Under the pieces are notes generated by a model. It did no database searches, was not told where the DNA came from, and saw only the letters and a list, made by a program, of their open reading frames with translations. Shown here piece by piece: positions 18,549 through 28,034 of a stretch of 64,000 nt of DNA. Within the stretch, counting starts at the first letter, position 1, and every line of letters starts with the position of its first letter. This DNA is from JAATFS01 sp037145635 (lineage in GTDB: Bacteria > Pseudomonadota > Gammaproteobacteria > Xanthomonadales > Xanthomonadaceae), in assembly GCA_037145635.1 (NCBI GenBank), contig JBBCXB010000003.1:310001-374000 (forward strand), written 5' to 3'. The position numbers and the translations under genes are program-made.

Positions 18549-18986
18549 TCAGCGACCCTGCGGGTCGGGCCGGTGGTGGACGTACTCCACGACCGTGCCG
18601 TCGGGATGCTCGGCGTTGAAGGCGGCACCGGTGGGCACCTGCTGCAGCGGGAACACGATGCGCGCCCCCGCGGCGACCAGCCGGTCGTGGTAGGGCTGCA
18701 CGTCGTCCACCAGCAGCGTGCCGGTGGTGGACGTGAACGGTGCGAGGGCCTCGTCGCTGCCTTCGATCAGCAGGAACGCACCGACCATCGCCAGCCGCAG
18801 CCGCTTCTCCGGAAACGGGAACGCGGCGTCGGCGGCCACGCCCTGCAGCGCTTCGTAGAACGCCACGCTGCGCTCCAGTTCGCCGGGCGCCACGAACACC
18901 CGCACCAGCACGCGCGGCGGCTGCCCGCGGCTGTCGTTGCGCGTGCGCCAGAACGAGGACAGGTCGCGTGTCGCGGCCTTGCTCAT
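18549..18986 (-). CDS. VOC-family (glyoxalase-like) protein
   Basis: 145 residues with one vicinal-oxygen-chelate unit of paired beta-alpha-beta-beta-beta modules (VLVRVFVAPGELERSVAFYE; FLLIEGSDEALAPF; GARIVFPLQQVPTG; HPDGTVVEYVHH). The candidate metal ligand Glu lies in VVEYVHH. Substrate unknown; single-unit VOC proteins act as isomerases, dioxygenases or binding proteins. The start codon overlaps the stop of the aldo-keto reductase gene by four bases, so the two are co-translated. Confidence 0.7.
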   Translation of the reverse strand: MSKAATRDLSSFWRTRNDSRGQPPRVLVRVFVAPGELERSVAFYEALQGVAADAAFPFPEKRLRLAMVGAFLLIEGSDEALAPFTSTTGTLLVDDVQPYHDRLVAAGARIVFPLQQVPTGAAFNAEHPDGTVVEYVHHRPDPQGR

Positions 18987-19954
18987 TCGCCGCTCCGGCG
19001 GTCCTCGGCGCTGGCGTCGTCGAGCTGGGCGATCTCGGTGGACGACAGCGACAGCGTGGCCGCCGCGAGGATGTCGCGCAGCTGCGCCACGTCGGTGGCG
19101 CTGGCGATCGGCGCGGTGATGCCGGGCCGCGCGATCAGCCAGGCCAGCGCGATCTGCGCGGGGGTGGCCCGGTGCGTCGCGGCCACGTCGTCGAGCGCGG
19201 CGAGGATGCGCAGGCCGCGCGGGTTGAGGTACTGCTTGACCACCGCCGCGCCGCGCGCGCTGCTCTTGCCGGCGTCGGCCTCGCTGCGGTACTTGCCGGT
19301 GAGGAAGCCGCTGGCCAGCGAGTAGTAGCTGATCACGCCCAGCCCGTGCTCGCGGGCCAGCGGCTCCAGCTCGGCCTCGTAGCCGGCCCGGTCGTAGAGG
19401 TTGTATTCCGGCTGCAGCGTCTGGTAACGCGGCAGGCCGTATTGCTCGGACACCTGCAGCGCGTCGCGCAGGCGCGCGGCGGTGTAGTTGGACGCACCGA
19501 TCGCGCGCACCTTGCCCTGCTCGATCAGGCGGCCGAACGCGGCCAGCGAGGCCTCCAGCGGCGTGGCCTCGTCGTCCTCGTGCGCCTGGTAGAGGTCGAT
19601 CACGTCGGTCTGCAGACGCTTGAGCGAGCCCTCCACCGCCTCGGCGATGTTGTCCGGCGACAGCCCGGGCTGCTCGCTCCACTTCGCCACCTTGGTCGCG
19701 AGCACCACTTGGTCGCGCTTGCCGCTGTGCTTGAACCAGCGCCCGATCAGCGTCTCCGATTCGCCGCCGTGATTGCCGGGCACCCAGGAGGAGTACATGT
19801 CGGCGGTGTCGACGAGATTGAAACCGGCATCGACGAACGCATCGAGCAGCGCGAACGAGGTCTTCTCGTCGGCGCTCCAGCCGAAGACATTGCCGCCGAA
19901 GGCAAGCGGTCGCACCTGCAGGCCGGAACGGCCGAGCTCGCGTGACGTGGTCAT
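18983..19954 (-). CDS. Aldo/keto reductase
   Basis: 323 residues, TIM-barrel NADPH-dependent oxidoreductase. The catalytic tetrad is visible: Asp and Tyr in VDTADMYSSWVPG, Lys in VLATKVAKWSEQ and His in DLYQAHEDDEATP. The cofactor end AWLIARPGITAPIASATD is normal. It is of the YajO/Tas-like type that reduces aldehydes and ketones. The ATG at 19954 is chosen because it starts the family motif (TSRELGRSGLQVRPLAFGG); a longer in-frame version adds only an unconserved 23 residues. Confidence 0.85.
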   Translation of the reverse strand: MTTSRELGRSGLQVRPLAFGGNVFGWSADEKTSFALLDAFVDAGFNLVDTADMYSSWVPGNHGGESETLIGRWFKHSGKRDQVVLATKVAKWSEQPGLSPDNIAEAVEGSLKRLQTDVIDLYQAHEDDEATPLEASLAAFGRLIEQGKVRAIGASNYTAARLRDALQVSEQYGLPRYQTLQPEYNLYDRAGYEAELEPLAREHGLGVISYYSLASGFLTGKYRSEADAGKSSARGAAVVKQYLNPRGLRILAALDDVAATHRATPAQIALAWLIARPGITAPIASATDVAQLRDILAAATLSLSSTEIAQLDDASAEDRRSGE

Positions 19955-20132
19955 GATGCAGCTCCTGGATGAAGAGGGGCACAGGATAGTCATGCGCGCC
20001 GGCGCCGCGTGTGACTCCTGCACGGATTCAGTGTTTCGCCGCGTGCCGGCCCGCTAACGTTTTTTGAACGCCACGGCGGCGACCGCCTGCATGCTAGGCT
20101 CGCGCCACCTGCTTCCGACGAGTCCTGATCCC

Positions 20133-20981
20133 ATGCGCGCATTGACCTGTGCCTGCCTTCTCGCCGTCGCGACGGCCCCCCTGCCTGCGCTCGCGCAGGC
20201 CAGGCCGCCGGCCGCCGCCGCCGCGGTCCCGACGCCGGATCCGGCGCTGAAAGCGGCGATCGCCGGCAACTGGCGCGACCGCGTCTATGTCCAGCGCGAC
20301 GCCTGGCGCCACCCGGGCCCGACCCTGGCGTTCTTCGGCCTGGCGCCGACCCGGACCGTCATCGAGATCACGCCCGGCGGCGGCTGGTACTCCGAGATTT
20401 TGGCACCGTACCTGCGCGATCGCGGCCGGTACGTGGCCGCGGTCGTCGATCCGGCCGCGGTGCCGGAGGGCCGCGGCCGCGAGTACCAGCAGAAGGCCCG
20501 CGAGGCCCTGCAGAAGAAGTTCGCCGCGCAGCCGGCGCTGTACGGCAAGGCCGCGTTCGTGGCCTATGCGCCGGACGCGCCGGTGTTCGGCCCGGCCGGG
20601 TCGGCGGACGTGGTGCTGACCTTCCGCAACGTGCACAACTGGCGCATGGCGCAGCAGGCCGAGGGCATGTTCAAGGGCTTCTACCAGGTGCTCAAGCCCG
20701 GCGGCGTGCTCGGCGTGGTGGAGCACCGCGCCAAGGCCGACGTGCCGGCCGACGACAAGAGCGGCTACGTGGGCGAGCCGCAGCTGATCGCGATGGCCGA
20801 GACCGCCGGCTTCCGCCTGGCGGGCAAGAGCGAGGTCAACGCCAACCCGCGCGACACCAAGGACTATCCGGGCGGCGTGTGGACGCTGCCGCCGACCAAC
20901 AAGCACGACGCCGCCGACGATGCGAAGTACAAGGCGATCGGCGAGAGCGACCGCATGACGCTGAAGTTCGTCAAGCCGTAA
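20133..20981 (+). CDS. Exported class I SAM-dependent methyltransferase-like protein
   Basis: 282 residues. Signal peptide MRALTCACLLAVATAPLPAL with cleavage near AQA. The mature protein has a Rossmann-like methyltransferase core: VIEITPGGGWYSEILAPYL (SAM-site glycine motif), YVAAVVDP, and VVLTFRNVHNWRM / GFYQVLKPGGVLGVVEHRA. This family is repeatedly predicted as exported in proteobacteria, yet SAM is not known in the periplasm, so its activity there is unclear. The start at 20133 gives the signal peptide; an earlier in-frame ATG would bury it. Confidence 0.7.
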   Translation: MRALTCACLLAVATAPLPALAQARPPAAAAAVPTPDPALKAAIAGNWRDRVYVQRDAWRHPGPTLAFFGLAPTRTVIEITPGGGWYSEILAPYLRDRGRYVAAVVDPAAVPEGRGREYQQKAREALQKKFAAQPALYGKAAFVAYAPDAPVFGPAGSADVVLTFRNVHNWRMAQQAEGMFKGFYQVLKPGGVLGVVEHRAKADVPADDKSGYVGEPQLIAMAETAGFRLAGKSEVNANPRDTKDYPGGVWTLPPTNKHDAADDAKYKAIGESDRMTLKFVKP

Positions 20982-21253
20982 GCCTTGCTGGTGCCGCGGA
21001 GGTCCATCGCGGTGGCCGGCGACGGCGCGGCCGGCCGCTCGCCGCGCGGTGGCCGGTACGCCGCCGCGGTCGCGGCGGATGTGGGTGCAGGCGCGGTGTC
21101 CTGCGGCGGCCGACCGGAGCCCGCGTGCGCCAGGTCGCCGGCCGCACGGCAAACGGCCGGTGCCTGATCGCCGCGAGGCGATAATCGTCCTCGGGGATCC
21201 GGGCTGCCTGTGGACGGCAGCTGCCCCCCGACTCTTCCTCTCTGCAATTCCCG

Positions 21254-21793
21254 ATGCTCATCGCCTTCAACAAGCCGTTCAATGTGCTGTGCCAGTTCAC
21301 CGACCGCAGCCAGCCGCCGCGGCGCACGCTGGCCGATTTCGGCCTGCCGCCGCGCGTGTATGCTGCCGGCCGGCTCGACTACGACAGCGAAGGCCTGCTG
21401 CTGCTGACCGACGACGGCGCGCTCGCCGCGCGGCTGACCGATCCGCGGCACAAGCAGCCCAAGACCTACTGGGTGCAGGTGGAGGGCACGGTCGAGGAGG
21501 CGCAACTGCGGCAGCTGCGGGAAGGCGTGTCGCTGAACGATGGCCCGACCTTGCCGGCTGGCGCCGAGCGGATCGAGGCGCCCACGCTGTGGGCGCGCGA
21601 TCCGCCGGTGCGGTTCCGCAAGACGGTGCCGGATGCCTGGCTGGCGATCACGCTGCGCGAGGGACGCAACCGCCAGGTGCGGCGGATGACTGCGGCGGTG
21701 GGGTTGCCGACCCTGCGGCTGGTGCGGGCGCGCATGGGAGAGCATGCGCTGGACGAGTTGGCGCCGGGCCACTGGCGCCAACTCGTCCGCTAG
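21254..21793 (+). CDS. rluE: 23S rRNA pseudouridine synthase RluE
   Basis: 179 residues. RsuA-family catalytic motif GRLDYDSEGLLLLT with the catalytic Asp at residue 42; LIAFNKPFNVLCQF at the N-terminus, KTYWVQVEGTV, and the C-terminal ITLREGRNRQVRRMTAAVG. The lack of an N-terminal S4 domain and the short length match RluE, which modifies uridine 2457 (E. coli numbering) of 23S rRNA. Cytosolic, monocistronic. The preceding 272 bp hold no gene. Confidence 0.88.
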   Translation: MLIAFNKPFNVLCQFTDRSQPPRRTLADFGLPPRVYAAGRLDYDSEGLLLLTDDGALAARLTDPRHKQPKTYWVQVEGTVEEAQLRQLREGVSLNDGPTLPAGAERIEAPTLWARDPPVRFRKTVPDAWLAITLREGRNRQVRRMTAAVGLPTLRLVRARMGEHALDELAPGHWRQLVR

Positions 21794-21819
21794 CGCTCGC
21801 GCAGGCGAGCGCGACCCAC

Positions 21820-22224
21820 TTACTCGGCGCTGTCGGTCGGCGTGGCGGCGACGCGGCGGTTGTTGCGGGCGGCACGGCGCGCGTTGGCGTTGCTGCGCTT
21901 CTCCGAGGCCACGCGCTGCGAGCTGCCGTCGATGGCGCCGTTCTGGTCGCGCTGACGCTTGCGGTACACCGCATAGCCGATCAGGCCCAGGCCCGCGACG
22001 GCGGCGGCGATGGTGACGGCCGGGTTGCGGCGCGCGATCTTGCCGGCGACCTTGCCGCCGGTCTTGACCGCACCGAGGGCGGCGCCGGTCTTGAGCCAGT
22101 CGGCCGCGCCCGGGGCGGCGTGGCGCAGGCTGCTACCGGCGTTGCGCAGGCTGTCGCCCGCGTTGCCGGCCAGCTCCAGGGCGCGCTCGAGCGCGCGGTC
22201 GGTGATGACGGTCAGCTTGCTCAT
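21820..22224 (-). CDS. Hypothetical membrane-associated protein
   Basis: 134 residues, not recognised. The N-terminal half is amphipathic (MSKLTVITDRALERALELAG), followed by one hydrophobic segment AVTIAAAVAGLGLIGYAVY at about residues 69-88 and a strongly basic, asparagine/arginine-rich tail (KRSNANARRAARNNRR). The layout recalls small DUF883-type or inner-membrane stress proteins but I cannot confirm a family. It is convergent with rluE (26 bp gap), and a good GGAAA Shine-Dalgarno precedes the start. Confidence 0.5.
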   Translation of the reverse strand: MSKLTVITDRALERALELAGNAGDSLRNAGSSLRHAAPGAADWLKTGAALGAVKTGGKVAGKIARRNPAVTIAAAVAGLGLIGYAVYRKRQRDQNGAIDGSSQRVASEKRSNANARRAARNNRRVAATPTDSAE

Positions 22225-22354
22225 GGGGGTGTTTCCTTTCTGAGGACCAAGGGTGGGCAGTGTGTTGCGTGCAGCGTATAGAACGCGTTAGGGGCAGGGT
22301 CCGCCGTTTGGCCGCGGCTAAGGCGGGCGCCGGCGGCACGCGGATCGCGCCCGG

Positions 22355-24853
22355 TCAGGTGCCGCGCGGCTTGGCCCGATGCGTGGCGGTGGCGGTCCAC
22401 GGATCGTCCGGCCACGGGTGCCGCGGATAGCGTCCCTTCATTTCCTTCCTGACCTCCGGGTAGGTGGCGGCCCAGAAGCTCTTCAGGTCCTGGGTCACCT
22501 GCAGCGGGCGGCCGCCGGGCGAGAGCAGGTGCAGCGTCAGTGGCACGCGGCCGTCGGCCACGCGCGGGGTGTCGGCCAGGCCGAACAGTTCCTGCAGCTT
22601 GACCGCCAGCACCGGCGGCAGCGGCGCCTCGTCGGGGCCGAGCGCGTACTCGATGCGCCGCTCCAGGCCCGAGGGCACGCTGATCCGCGGCGGCGCGTGG
22701 CGATCGATCAGTTGCCGCTGCGCCCACGGCAGCGGCTGCCGCAGCGCCTCGCCGAGCGCGGCCTCGTCCAGCGCGTCCAGGCGGGTGCGGCCGGCGAAGG
22801 CCGGACGCAGCCAGTCGTCGAGGGTGGCGAGCAGCGCGGCCTCGGACAGGTCGGGCAGGTCCAGCTCCGGCATCCACGCCCGCAGCGACATCGCCCGTGC
22901 GCGCCATTGCCGCAGCCCGTCGGTCCACGGCAGCGCGTCCAGCCCGAGCTCGCGCACCGCCTCGGTCAGCGCCTGCGCGGCCTGGGCCGGGTCGACCCGG
23001 CCGGCGGGGCGGCTGTCGAGCACGATGCGGTCGAAGCGGGTCTCGCGGCGCGCCACCAGCGCGCGCCTGTCGGCGTCCCAGTGCACCCCGTCCTGCTGCA
23101 CGAAGCGCGCCGGGAACGTGCGCCGCAGCCACGCCTCGTCCACCGGCGCGGCGCGCAGCAGCAGCGCGTCTTTGGCTTCGTGGCGCAGCTCGCTGGCCAC
23201 CAGCCACGGCTCGCCACGCAGGTCGCTGTGGTCGAACACGCGCGCGCTGCGGCCGTTGGCTAGCAGATAGCGCAACGGGTCGGCGGGGTGGCGCACCGCG
23301 ATGCGGTCGGGGAAGGCGTGCGCGAGCAGGTCGCCGAGTTCGTGCGCCTCGATGGCGGCCGGCGGTATGGCGTCGCAGCGCACCCGCCGCCGCCATTGCC
23401 GGGCGGCCGTATCGATCGCGGCCAGCGCGCTGCGGTGGGCGTCCCCGGGCGCGCGCCCGCCACGGAAGGCGGCCAGGGCGCGCCAGCGCGCGGCCACGGT
23501 ATCGCCGCCCTGGCGCAGCGGGTCGCGCGCCTCCAGCAGCGCCGCCAGGTCCGCGGCCAGCGCCTGGGCGCGACCGGGACCGGCCTGCAGCAGCATCGCC
23601 GCCAGGCGCGGATGCGTGCCCAGCGCGAGCATGCGCCGGCCCAGCGCGGTGATCGCGCCGGTGTCGGCCAGCGCGCCCAGCCGCTGCAGCAGTTCGCACG
23701 CGGCCGCCATCGCGCCGGCCGGCGGCGGATCGACGAAGCGCAGCGCCGCGCTGCCCCAGGCCGCCAGCTCGAGCGCCAGCGCGGCCAGTTCCACCTGCGC
23801 GATCTCGGCGCGCCGCTGCGGCTCCAGCCGCTGCGACTGCGGCCACAGCCGGTAGGCCCAGCCCGCGGCGACGCGGCCGGCGCGGCCGGCGCGCTGGTCG
23901 GCCGAGGCCTGCGAGATGGCACTCACCTCCAGCCGCGCGAAGCCGCTGTTGGGGTCGTAGCGCGGCTCCCGCGCCAGCCCGGCATCGACCACCACGCGCA
24001 CGCCCGGCAACGTCACCGAGGACTCGGCGACGTTGGTCGCCAGCACCACGCGCCGGCGGCCGTCGCCGGCCGGCTGCAGCACGCGGCCCTGCTGCTCGAC
24101 CGGCAGCTCGCCGTGCAGCGGCAGTACCTCGACCCCGGGGTCGGCGTCGCCGAGCGCGGCCTGCACCCGCGCGATCTCGCGCTGCCCGGGCAGGAACACC
24201 AGCACGTCGCCCGGATGCGTGGCCAGCGCGTGTTCGACCGCGCGGCGCACCTGCGGCTCCAGCGCCTCGTCGCGGCGGGCCGGGAAGTGCGCCAGCGCCA
24301 CCGGGAAGCTGCGCCCGGCGCTGCTCAGGCGCGGTGCGTCGAGGAAGCCGGCCAGGCGTTCGCCGTCGAGCGTGGCCGACATCACCACGATGCGCAGGTC
24401 CTCGCGCAGCTGCGCCTGCACGTCCAGCGCCAGCGCCAGGCCGAGGTCGGCGGCGAGATGGCGCTCGTGGAATTCGTCGAACAGCAGGGCGCCGACGCTC
24501 TCCAGCAGCGGATCGTCCTGAATCATGCGGGTGAGGATGCCCTCGGTCACCACCTCGATCCGGGTGCGCGCCGAGGTGCGGTTCTCGAAGCGGATGCGGT
24601 AGCCGACGCACTCGCCGACGTCCTCGCCGCGCTGGCGTGCCATGAACTGTGCGGCGCTGCGCGCGGCGACCCGGCGCGGTTCCAGCATCACGATGCGGCG
24701 GCCCGCCAGCCACGGCGCGTCCAGCAGCGCCAGCGGCACCTGGGTGGTCTTGCCGGCGCCGGGCGGCGCCTCCAGCACCAGCCGCGGATGGCGGGACAGG
24801 CTGTCGGCGATCTGCGGCAACAGCGGGGAAATCGGGTACGCCGGGAAAGTCAT
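22355..24853 (-). CDS. hrpB: ATP-dependent RNA helicase-like protein HrpB
   Basis: 832 residues, the normal HrpB length. DEAH/RHA helicase: motif I APPGAGKTTQVPLAL, motif Ia MLEPRRVAAR, motif II LLFDEFHERH (DEFH variant), motif III MSATLDGERL, motif V VVLATNVAESSVTLPG, motif VI QRAGRAGRVAAGWAYRLW, then the HA2 domain and the HrpB C-terminal domain (SPGGRPLQVTQDLKSFW). A cytosolic helicase of unclear physiological target (not the E. coli HrpA mRNA cleavage enzyme). The ATG at 24853 begins the conserved MTFPAYPISPLLPQI. Confidence 0.9.
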   Translation of the reverse strand: MTFPAYPISPLLPQIADSLSRHPRLVLEAPPGAGKTTQVPLALLDAPWLAGRRIVMLEPRRVAARSAAQFMARQRGEDVGECVGYRIRFENRTSARTRIEVVTEGILTRMIQDDPLLESVGALLFDEFHERHLAADLGLALALDVQAQLREDLRIVVMSATLDGERLAGFLDAPRLSSAGRSFPVALAHFPARRDEALEPQVRRAVEHALATHPGDVLVFLPGQREIARVQAALGDADPGVEVLPLHGELPVEQQGRVLQPAGDGRRRVVLATNVAESSVTLPGVRVVVDAGLAREPRYDPNSGFARLEVSAISQASADQRAGRAGRVAAGWAYRLWPQSQRLEPQRRAEIAQVELAALALELAAWGSAALRFVDPPPAGAMAAACELLQRLGALADTGAITALGRRMLALGTHPRLAAMLLQAGPGRAQALAADLAALLEARDPLRQGGDTVAARWRALAAFRGGRAPGDAHRSALAAIDTAARQWRRRVRCDAIPPAAIEAHELGDLLAHAFPDRIAVRHPADPLRYLLANGRSARVFDHSDLRGEPWLVASELRHEAKDALLLRAAPVDEAWLRRTFPARFVQQDGVHWDADRRALVARRETRFDRIVLDSRPAGRVDPAQAAQALTEAVRELGLDALPWTDGLRQWRARAMSLRAWMPELDLPDLSEAALLATLDDWLRPAFAGRTRLDALDEAALGEALRQPLPWAQRQLIDRHAPPRISVPSGLERRIEYALGPDEAPLPPVLAVKLQELFGLADTPRVADGRVPLTLHLLSPGGRPLQVTQDLKSFWAATYPEVRKEMKGRYPRHPWPDDPWTATATHRAKPRGT

Positions 24854-25012
24854 CCGGACAAGAATACGGGGCATGCCGGGCAGCGGCGAGGGTGACCGGC
24901 CGTCGTCGCCTCGCTGAACGCCAGCCTTCGCGTTCAGGACCCGGGAATCGGCAGCCCTCCAGCCGGTGCGGTCCGCGCCGATAAGGCGGACAACCTCCCC
25001 GAGTGTCCCGAC

Positions 25013-27133
25013 ATGGCCGCCGCACCTTCCCGCTTCATCAGTCTGCAGAGCAAGCTGCTGGGCGCCCTCGCCCTGGGCCTGTCGGTGATCCTGCTGTGCG
25101 CGCTCGGCGGCCTGGCCTCGGCCTGGGCCAGCCTGTCCAACGAGGTGCCGCGCGAGGTCGCGCAGTCTACCCAGAGCGAGGCGATCAGCCGCGACTTCCG
25201 TCTGCAGGTGCAGGAGTGGAAGAACGTGCTGATCCGCGGCCGCGACCCGGCGCTGCTGAAGAAGCACCTGGACGCGTTCGAGACCCAGGGCCGCAAGGTC
25301 CAGCAGGGCGTGCAGGCCCTGGCCGCCGCGCTGGCCGACCCGCAGGCGGCGACGCTGGCGCGCCGTTTCGCCGGCGAGCACGCCGCGCTGCAGGCGCACT
25401 ACCGCAGCGCGCTGACGGGCTTCGCCGCTTCCGGCTACGACACCCAGGCCGGCGACACCGCGGTGCGCGGCATGGACCGCCCGCCGAGCGCCACGCTGGA
25501 GGCGCTGGTGACGCGGACCGCGGCGCTGGCCGATGCCGCGGTGCTGCACAACGCGCAGCAGGCGCAGCGCAAGCTGGTGTACTCGGCCGCGGCGACGCTG
25601 GCCGCGGCGCTGGTGCTGGTGCTGGCGATCGGCTGGTGGATCCGCGGCGCGATCGTGCGTCCGATCGAGGAAGTGGCGCGGGCGGCGCGTTCGGTCGCCG
25701 GCGGCGACCTGCAGGCGCGCCCGAGCGTGCGCAACCGCGACGAGATCGGCCTGCTCGGCCAGGCCATGTCCCAGGTGGTGACCACCTTGACCTCGGTGTC
25801 GTCGGCGCAGGCGGAGATGGCGCAGCGCCACGAGGCCGGGCAGATGAGCTACCGCATGGACGCGGCCGCGTTCCCCGGCGCCTACGGCCGCATGGTCGAG
25901 GACACCAACGCGCTGATCGGCGCGCAGGTGGCGCTGGTGGGCCAGATGCTGGAGGTGATGCAGCGCTACGCCATCGGCGACATGTCGGTGGACATGGCGC
26001 GGCTGCCCGGCGAGAAGGCGCGCATCACCGAGGCCATGGACACCACCAAGCACAACCTGGCCGCGATCAACGCCGAGATCCGGCACCTGGTCGAGGCCGC
26101 GGCCGCCGGCGACTTCTCGGTGCGCGGCCAGGCCGAGGCCTACCAGCACGATTTCCGGCACATGGTCGAGGGCCTGAACGGCCTGATGCACACCGCCGAC
26201 CACAACCTGGACCAGCTTTCGCAGCTGCTGCGCGCGGTCGCCGACGGCGACCTGGGCATGCGCCTGAGCGGCGACCAGCAGGGCGTGTTCGCACGCATGC
26301 GCGACGATGCCAACGCCACCGTGCAGCGACTGACCGAGATCGTGGCCGGCATCACCGAGGCCACCGGCACCATCACCACCGCCGCGTCGGAGATCTCCGC
26401 CGGCAACAGCGACCTGGCACGCCGCACCGAGCAGCAGGCCGCCAGCCTGGAAGAGACCGCCGCGTCGATGGAGGAGCTCACCGCCACCGTGCGCCAGAAC
26501 GCCGAGGCCGCGCAGCAGGCCAGCCGCCAGGCCCAGGCCGCCGCCGACGTGGCCGGCCAGGGTGGCCAGGTGGTGGCCGGCGTGGTCACCACGATGGACG
26601 AGATCGAGGGCTCGTCGCGGCGGATCGCCGAGATCCTCTCGGTGATCGACGGCATCGCGTTCCAGACCAACATCCTGGCGCTCAACGCCGCGGTCGAGGC
26701 CGCGCGTGCCGGCGAGCAGGGCCGCGGTTTCGCCGTGGTCGCCAGCGAGGTGCGCGCGCTGGCGCAGCGTTCGGCCGATGCCGCCAAGGAGATCAAGGGC
26801 CTGATCGAGGTCTCGGTGGACCGGGTGGCGCAGGGCTCGGCGCGCGTGCACGAGGCCGGCCGCACGATGCAGCAGATCGTGCAGTCGGTGCAGCAGGTGA
26901 CGACCCTGATGACGGAGATCTCCGCCGCCTCGCGCGAGCAGGCCGCGGGTATCGAGCAGGTCGGGCGGACCGTGGTCGACATGGACGAGGCGACCCAGCG
27001 CAACGCGGCGCTGGTGGAGGAGGCGTCCGCCGCCGCCCGCGCGATGGAGGAACAGGCGGTACAGCTGGGCGAGGCGGTCTCGGTGTTCCGCACCGGCGCG
27101 GCGCCGGCGCCGCGGCTGGCGACCGCCGCCTGA
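25013..27133 (+). CDS. Methyl-accepting chemotaxis protein with repeated HAMP-like units
   Basis: 706 residues. First transmembrane helix at about 12-40, a helical periplasmic sensor (about 41-188), second helix near 189-212 (AAATLAAALVLVLAIGWWI). A long cytoplasmic section carries five HAMP-like glycine-acidic units (VAGGDLQARP, EAGQMSYRMD, AIGDMSVDMA, AAGDFSVRGQ, ADGDLGMRLS). The signalling domain follows with the hairpin tip FQTNILALNAAVEAARAG and GFAVVASEVRALAQRSADAA. The C-terminus has no CheR-tethering pentapeptide. Ligand unknown. It stands alone, away from flagellar or che genes. Confidence 0.85.
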   Translation: MAAAPSRFISLQSKLLGALALGLSVILLCALGGLASAWASLSNEVPREVAQSTQSEAISRDFRLQVQEWKNVLIRGRDPALLKKHLDAFETQGRKVQQGVQALAAALADPQAATLARRFAGEHAALQAHYRSALTGFAASGYDTQAGDTAVRGMDRPPSATLEALVTRTAALADAAVLHNAQQAQRKLVYSAAATLAAALVLVLAIGWWIRGAIVRPIEEVARAARSVAGGDLQARPSVRNRDEIGLLGQAMSQVVTTLTSVSSAQAEMAQRHEAGQMSYRMDAAAFPGAYGRMVEDTNALIGAQVALVGQMLEVMQRYAIGDMSVDMARLPGEKARITEAMDTTKHNLAAINAEIRHLVEAAAAGDFSVRGQAEAYQHDFRHMVEGLNGLMHTADHNLDQLSQLLRAVADGDLGMRLSGDQQGVFARMRDDANATVQRLTEIVAGITEATGTITTAASEISAGNSDLARRTEQQAASLEETAASMEELTATVRQNAEAAQQASRQAQAAADVAGQGGQVVAGVVTTMDEIEGSSRRIAEILSVIDGIAFQTNILALNAAVEAARAGEQGRGFAVVASEVRALAQRSADAAKEIKGLIEVSVDRVAQGSARVHEAGRTMQQIVQSVQQVTTLMTEISAASREQAAGIEQVGRTVVDMDEATQRNAALVEEASAAARAMEEQAVQLGEAVSVFRTGAAPAPRLATAA

Positions 27134-27160
27134 CCCGGGCGGCCGCGCGCGCGGGCCGGC

Positions 27161-27634
27161 TCAGCCGGCCTGGCGCATGCGCAGGGTCAGGCCCTTGAGG
27201 AAGTTGCGCAGCATCTGGTCGCCGCAGGGGCGGAAGTTCTTGTGCCCGGGCTGGCGGAACAGCGCCGACAGCTCCGGCTTGGACACCGGGAAGCCGGCCG
27301 CGTCGAACACCGCGTGCATGTCCACGTCCTTGAGCTCGAAGGCCACGCGCAGCTTCTTCAGCACCAGGTTGTTGCTGACCCGGCTCTCCAGCGGCCGCGC
27401 CGGCTGGCTCTCGTCGCGACCGCGGTAGTACAGCACCAGGCCGTCGAGGAAGCGCACCAGCAGGTCGTCGCCGGCGGCGACGAAGCCCGGCTCGTCCTCG
27501 CGCTTGAGGTAGGCGGGCAGCTGCTCCCGGTCCAGCGCGAACGCCGGGTCGGCCAGCTGGGTGATCTCCACCACCTTGGCGTCGCTCAGGTCGAGCATGT
27601 AGCGGATGCTGCGCAGTACATCGTTGTTGATCAT
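27161..27634 (-). CDS. yehS: DUF1456 family protein (YehS-like)
   Basis: 157 residues made of two related helical repeats: NNDVLRSIRYMLDLSDAKVV (residues 2-21) and SNNLVLKKLRVAFELKDVDM (residues about 87-106), each followed by a stretch of the type LPAYLKREDEPGF / LSALFRQPGHKNFRPCGDQ. That is the DUF1456 pattern. No function is established; cytosolic. It lies 67 bp before the end of the purine operon and is not obviously part of it. Confidence 0.8.
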   Translation of the reverse strand: MINNDVLRSIRYMLDLSDAKVVEITQLADPAFALDREQLPAYLKREDEPGFVAAGDDLLVRFLDGLVLYYRGRDESQPARPLESRVSNNLVLKKLRVAFELKDVDMHAVFDAAGFPVSKPELSALFRQPGHKNFRPCGDQMLRNFLKGLTLRMRQAG

Positions 27635-27701
27635 GGCCTTTCCGGTACGTCCGGCGGTGGCCGGGCGCGCCATTCTAAGCCAAGGGTCCGGCGCCCAGGC
27701 G

Positions 27702-28034
27702 CTAGCTGCCGCGGTAGGTGGAATAGCCGAACGGCGAGACCAGCAGCGGCACGTGGTAGTGGCCGTCGTCGGCGATGCCGAACGCCAGCGCGACCTCGTC
27801 CAGGAACGGCGGCTCCGGCAGCGCGCTGCCGCGGGCGCGGAAGTAGGCCGCCACCGCGAACACCAGCCGGTAGCGGCCCGGCGCCAGGGCCAGCGCCTTC
27901 AGCGCCGGGCAGCGGCCGTCGGCGTCGGTGACGCCCTCGTGCAGCAGCGTGTCGCCGGCGTACAGCCGCAGCGCCACGCCTTGCGCGGGACAGCCGTGCG
28001 CGGTGTCGAGCACGTGGGTGGACAGGCTGCTCAT
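27702..28034 (-). CDS. uraH: 5-hydroxyisourate hydrolase
   Basis: 110 residues, transthyretin-related. N-terminal LSTHVLDTAHGCPAQGVAL, the region YHVPLLVSPFGYSTYRGS at the C-terminus with the diagnostic YRGS tail, and the active-site His and Arg residues in HVLD, RYRLVF and HYHVPL. It hydrolyses 5-hydroxyisourate to OHCU, the step after urate hydroxylation. The ATG overlaps the hpyO stop by four bases. No signal peptide, so it acts in the cytosol. Last gene of purine block 1. Confidence 0.93.
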   Translation of the reverse strand: MSSLSTHVLDTAHGCPAQGVALRLYAGDTLLHEGVTDADGRCPALKALALAPGRYRLVFAVAAYFRARGSALPEPPFLDEVALAFGIADDGHYHVPLLVSPFGYSTYRGS

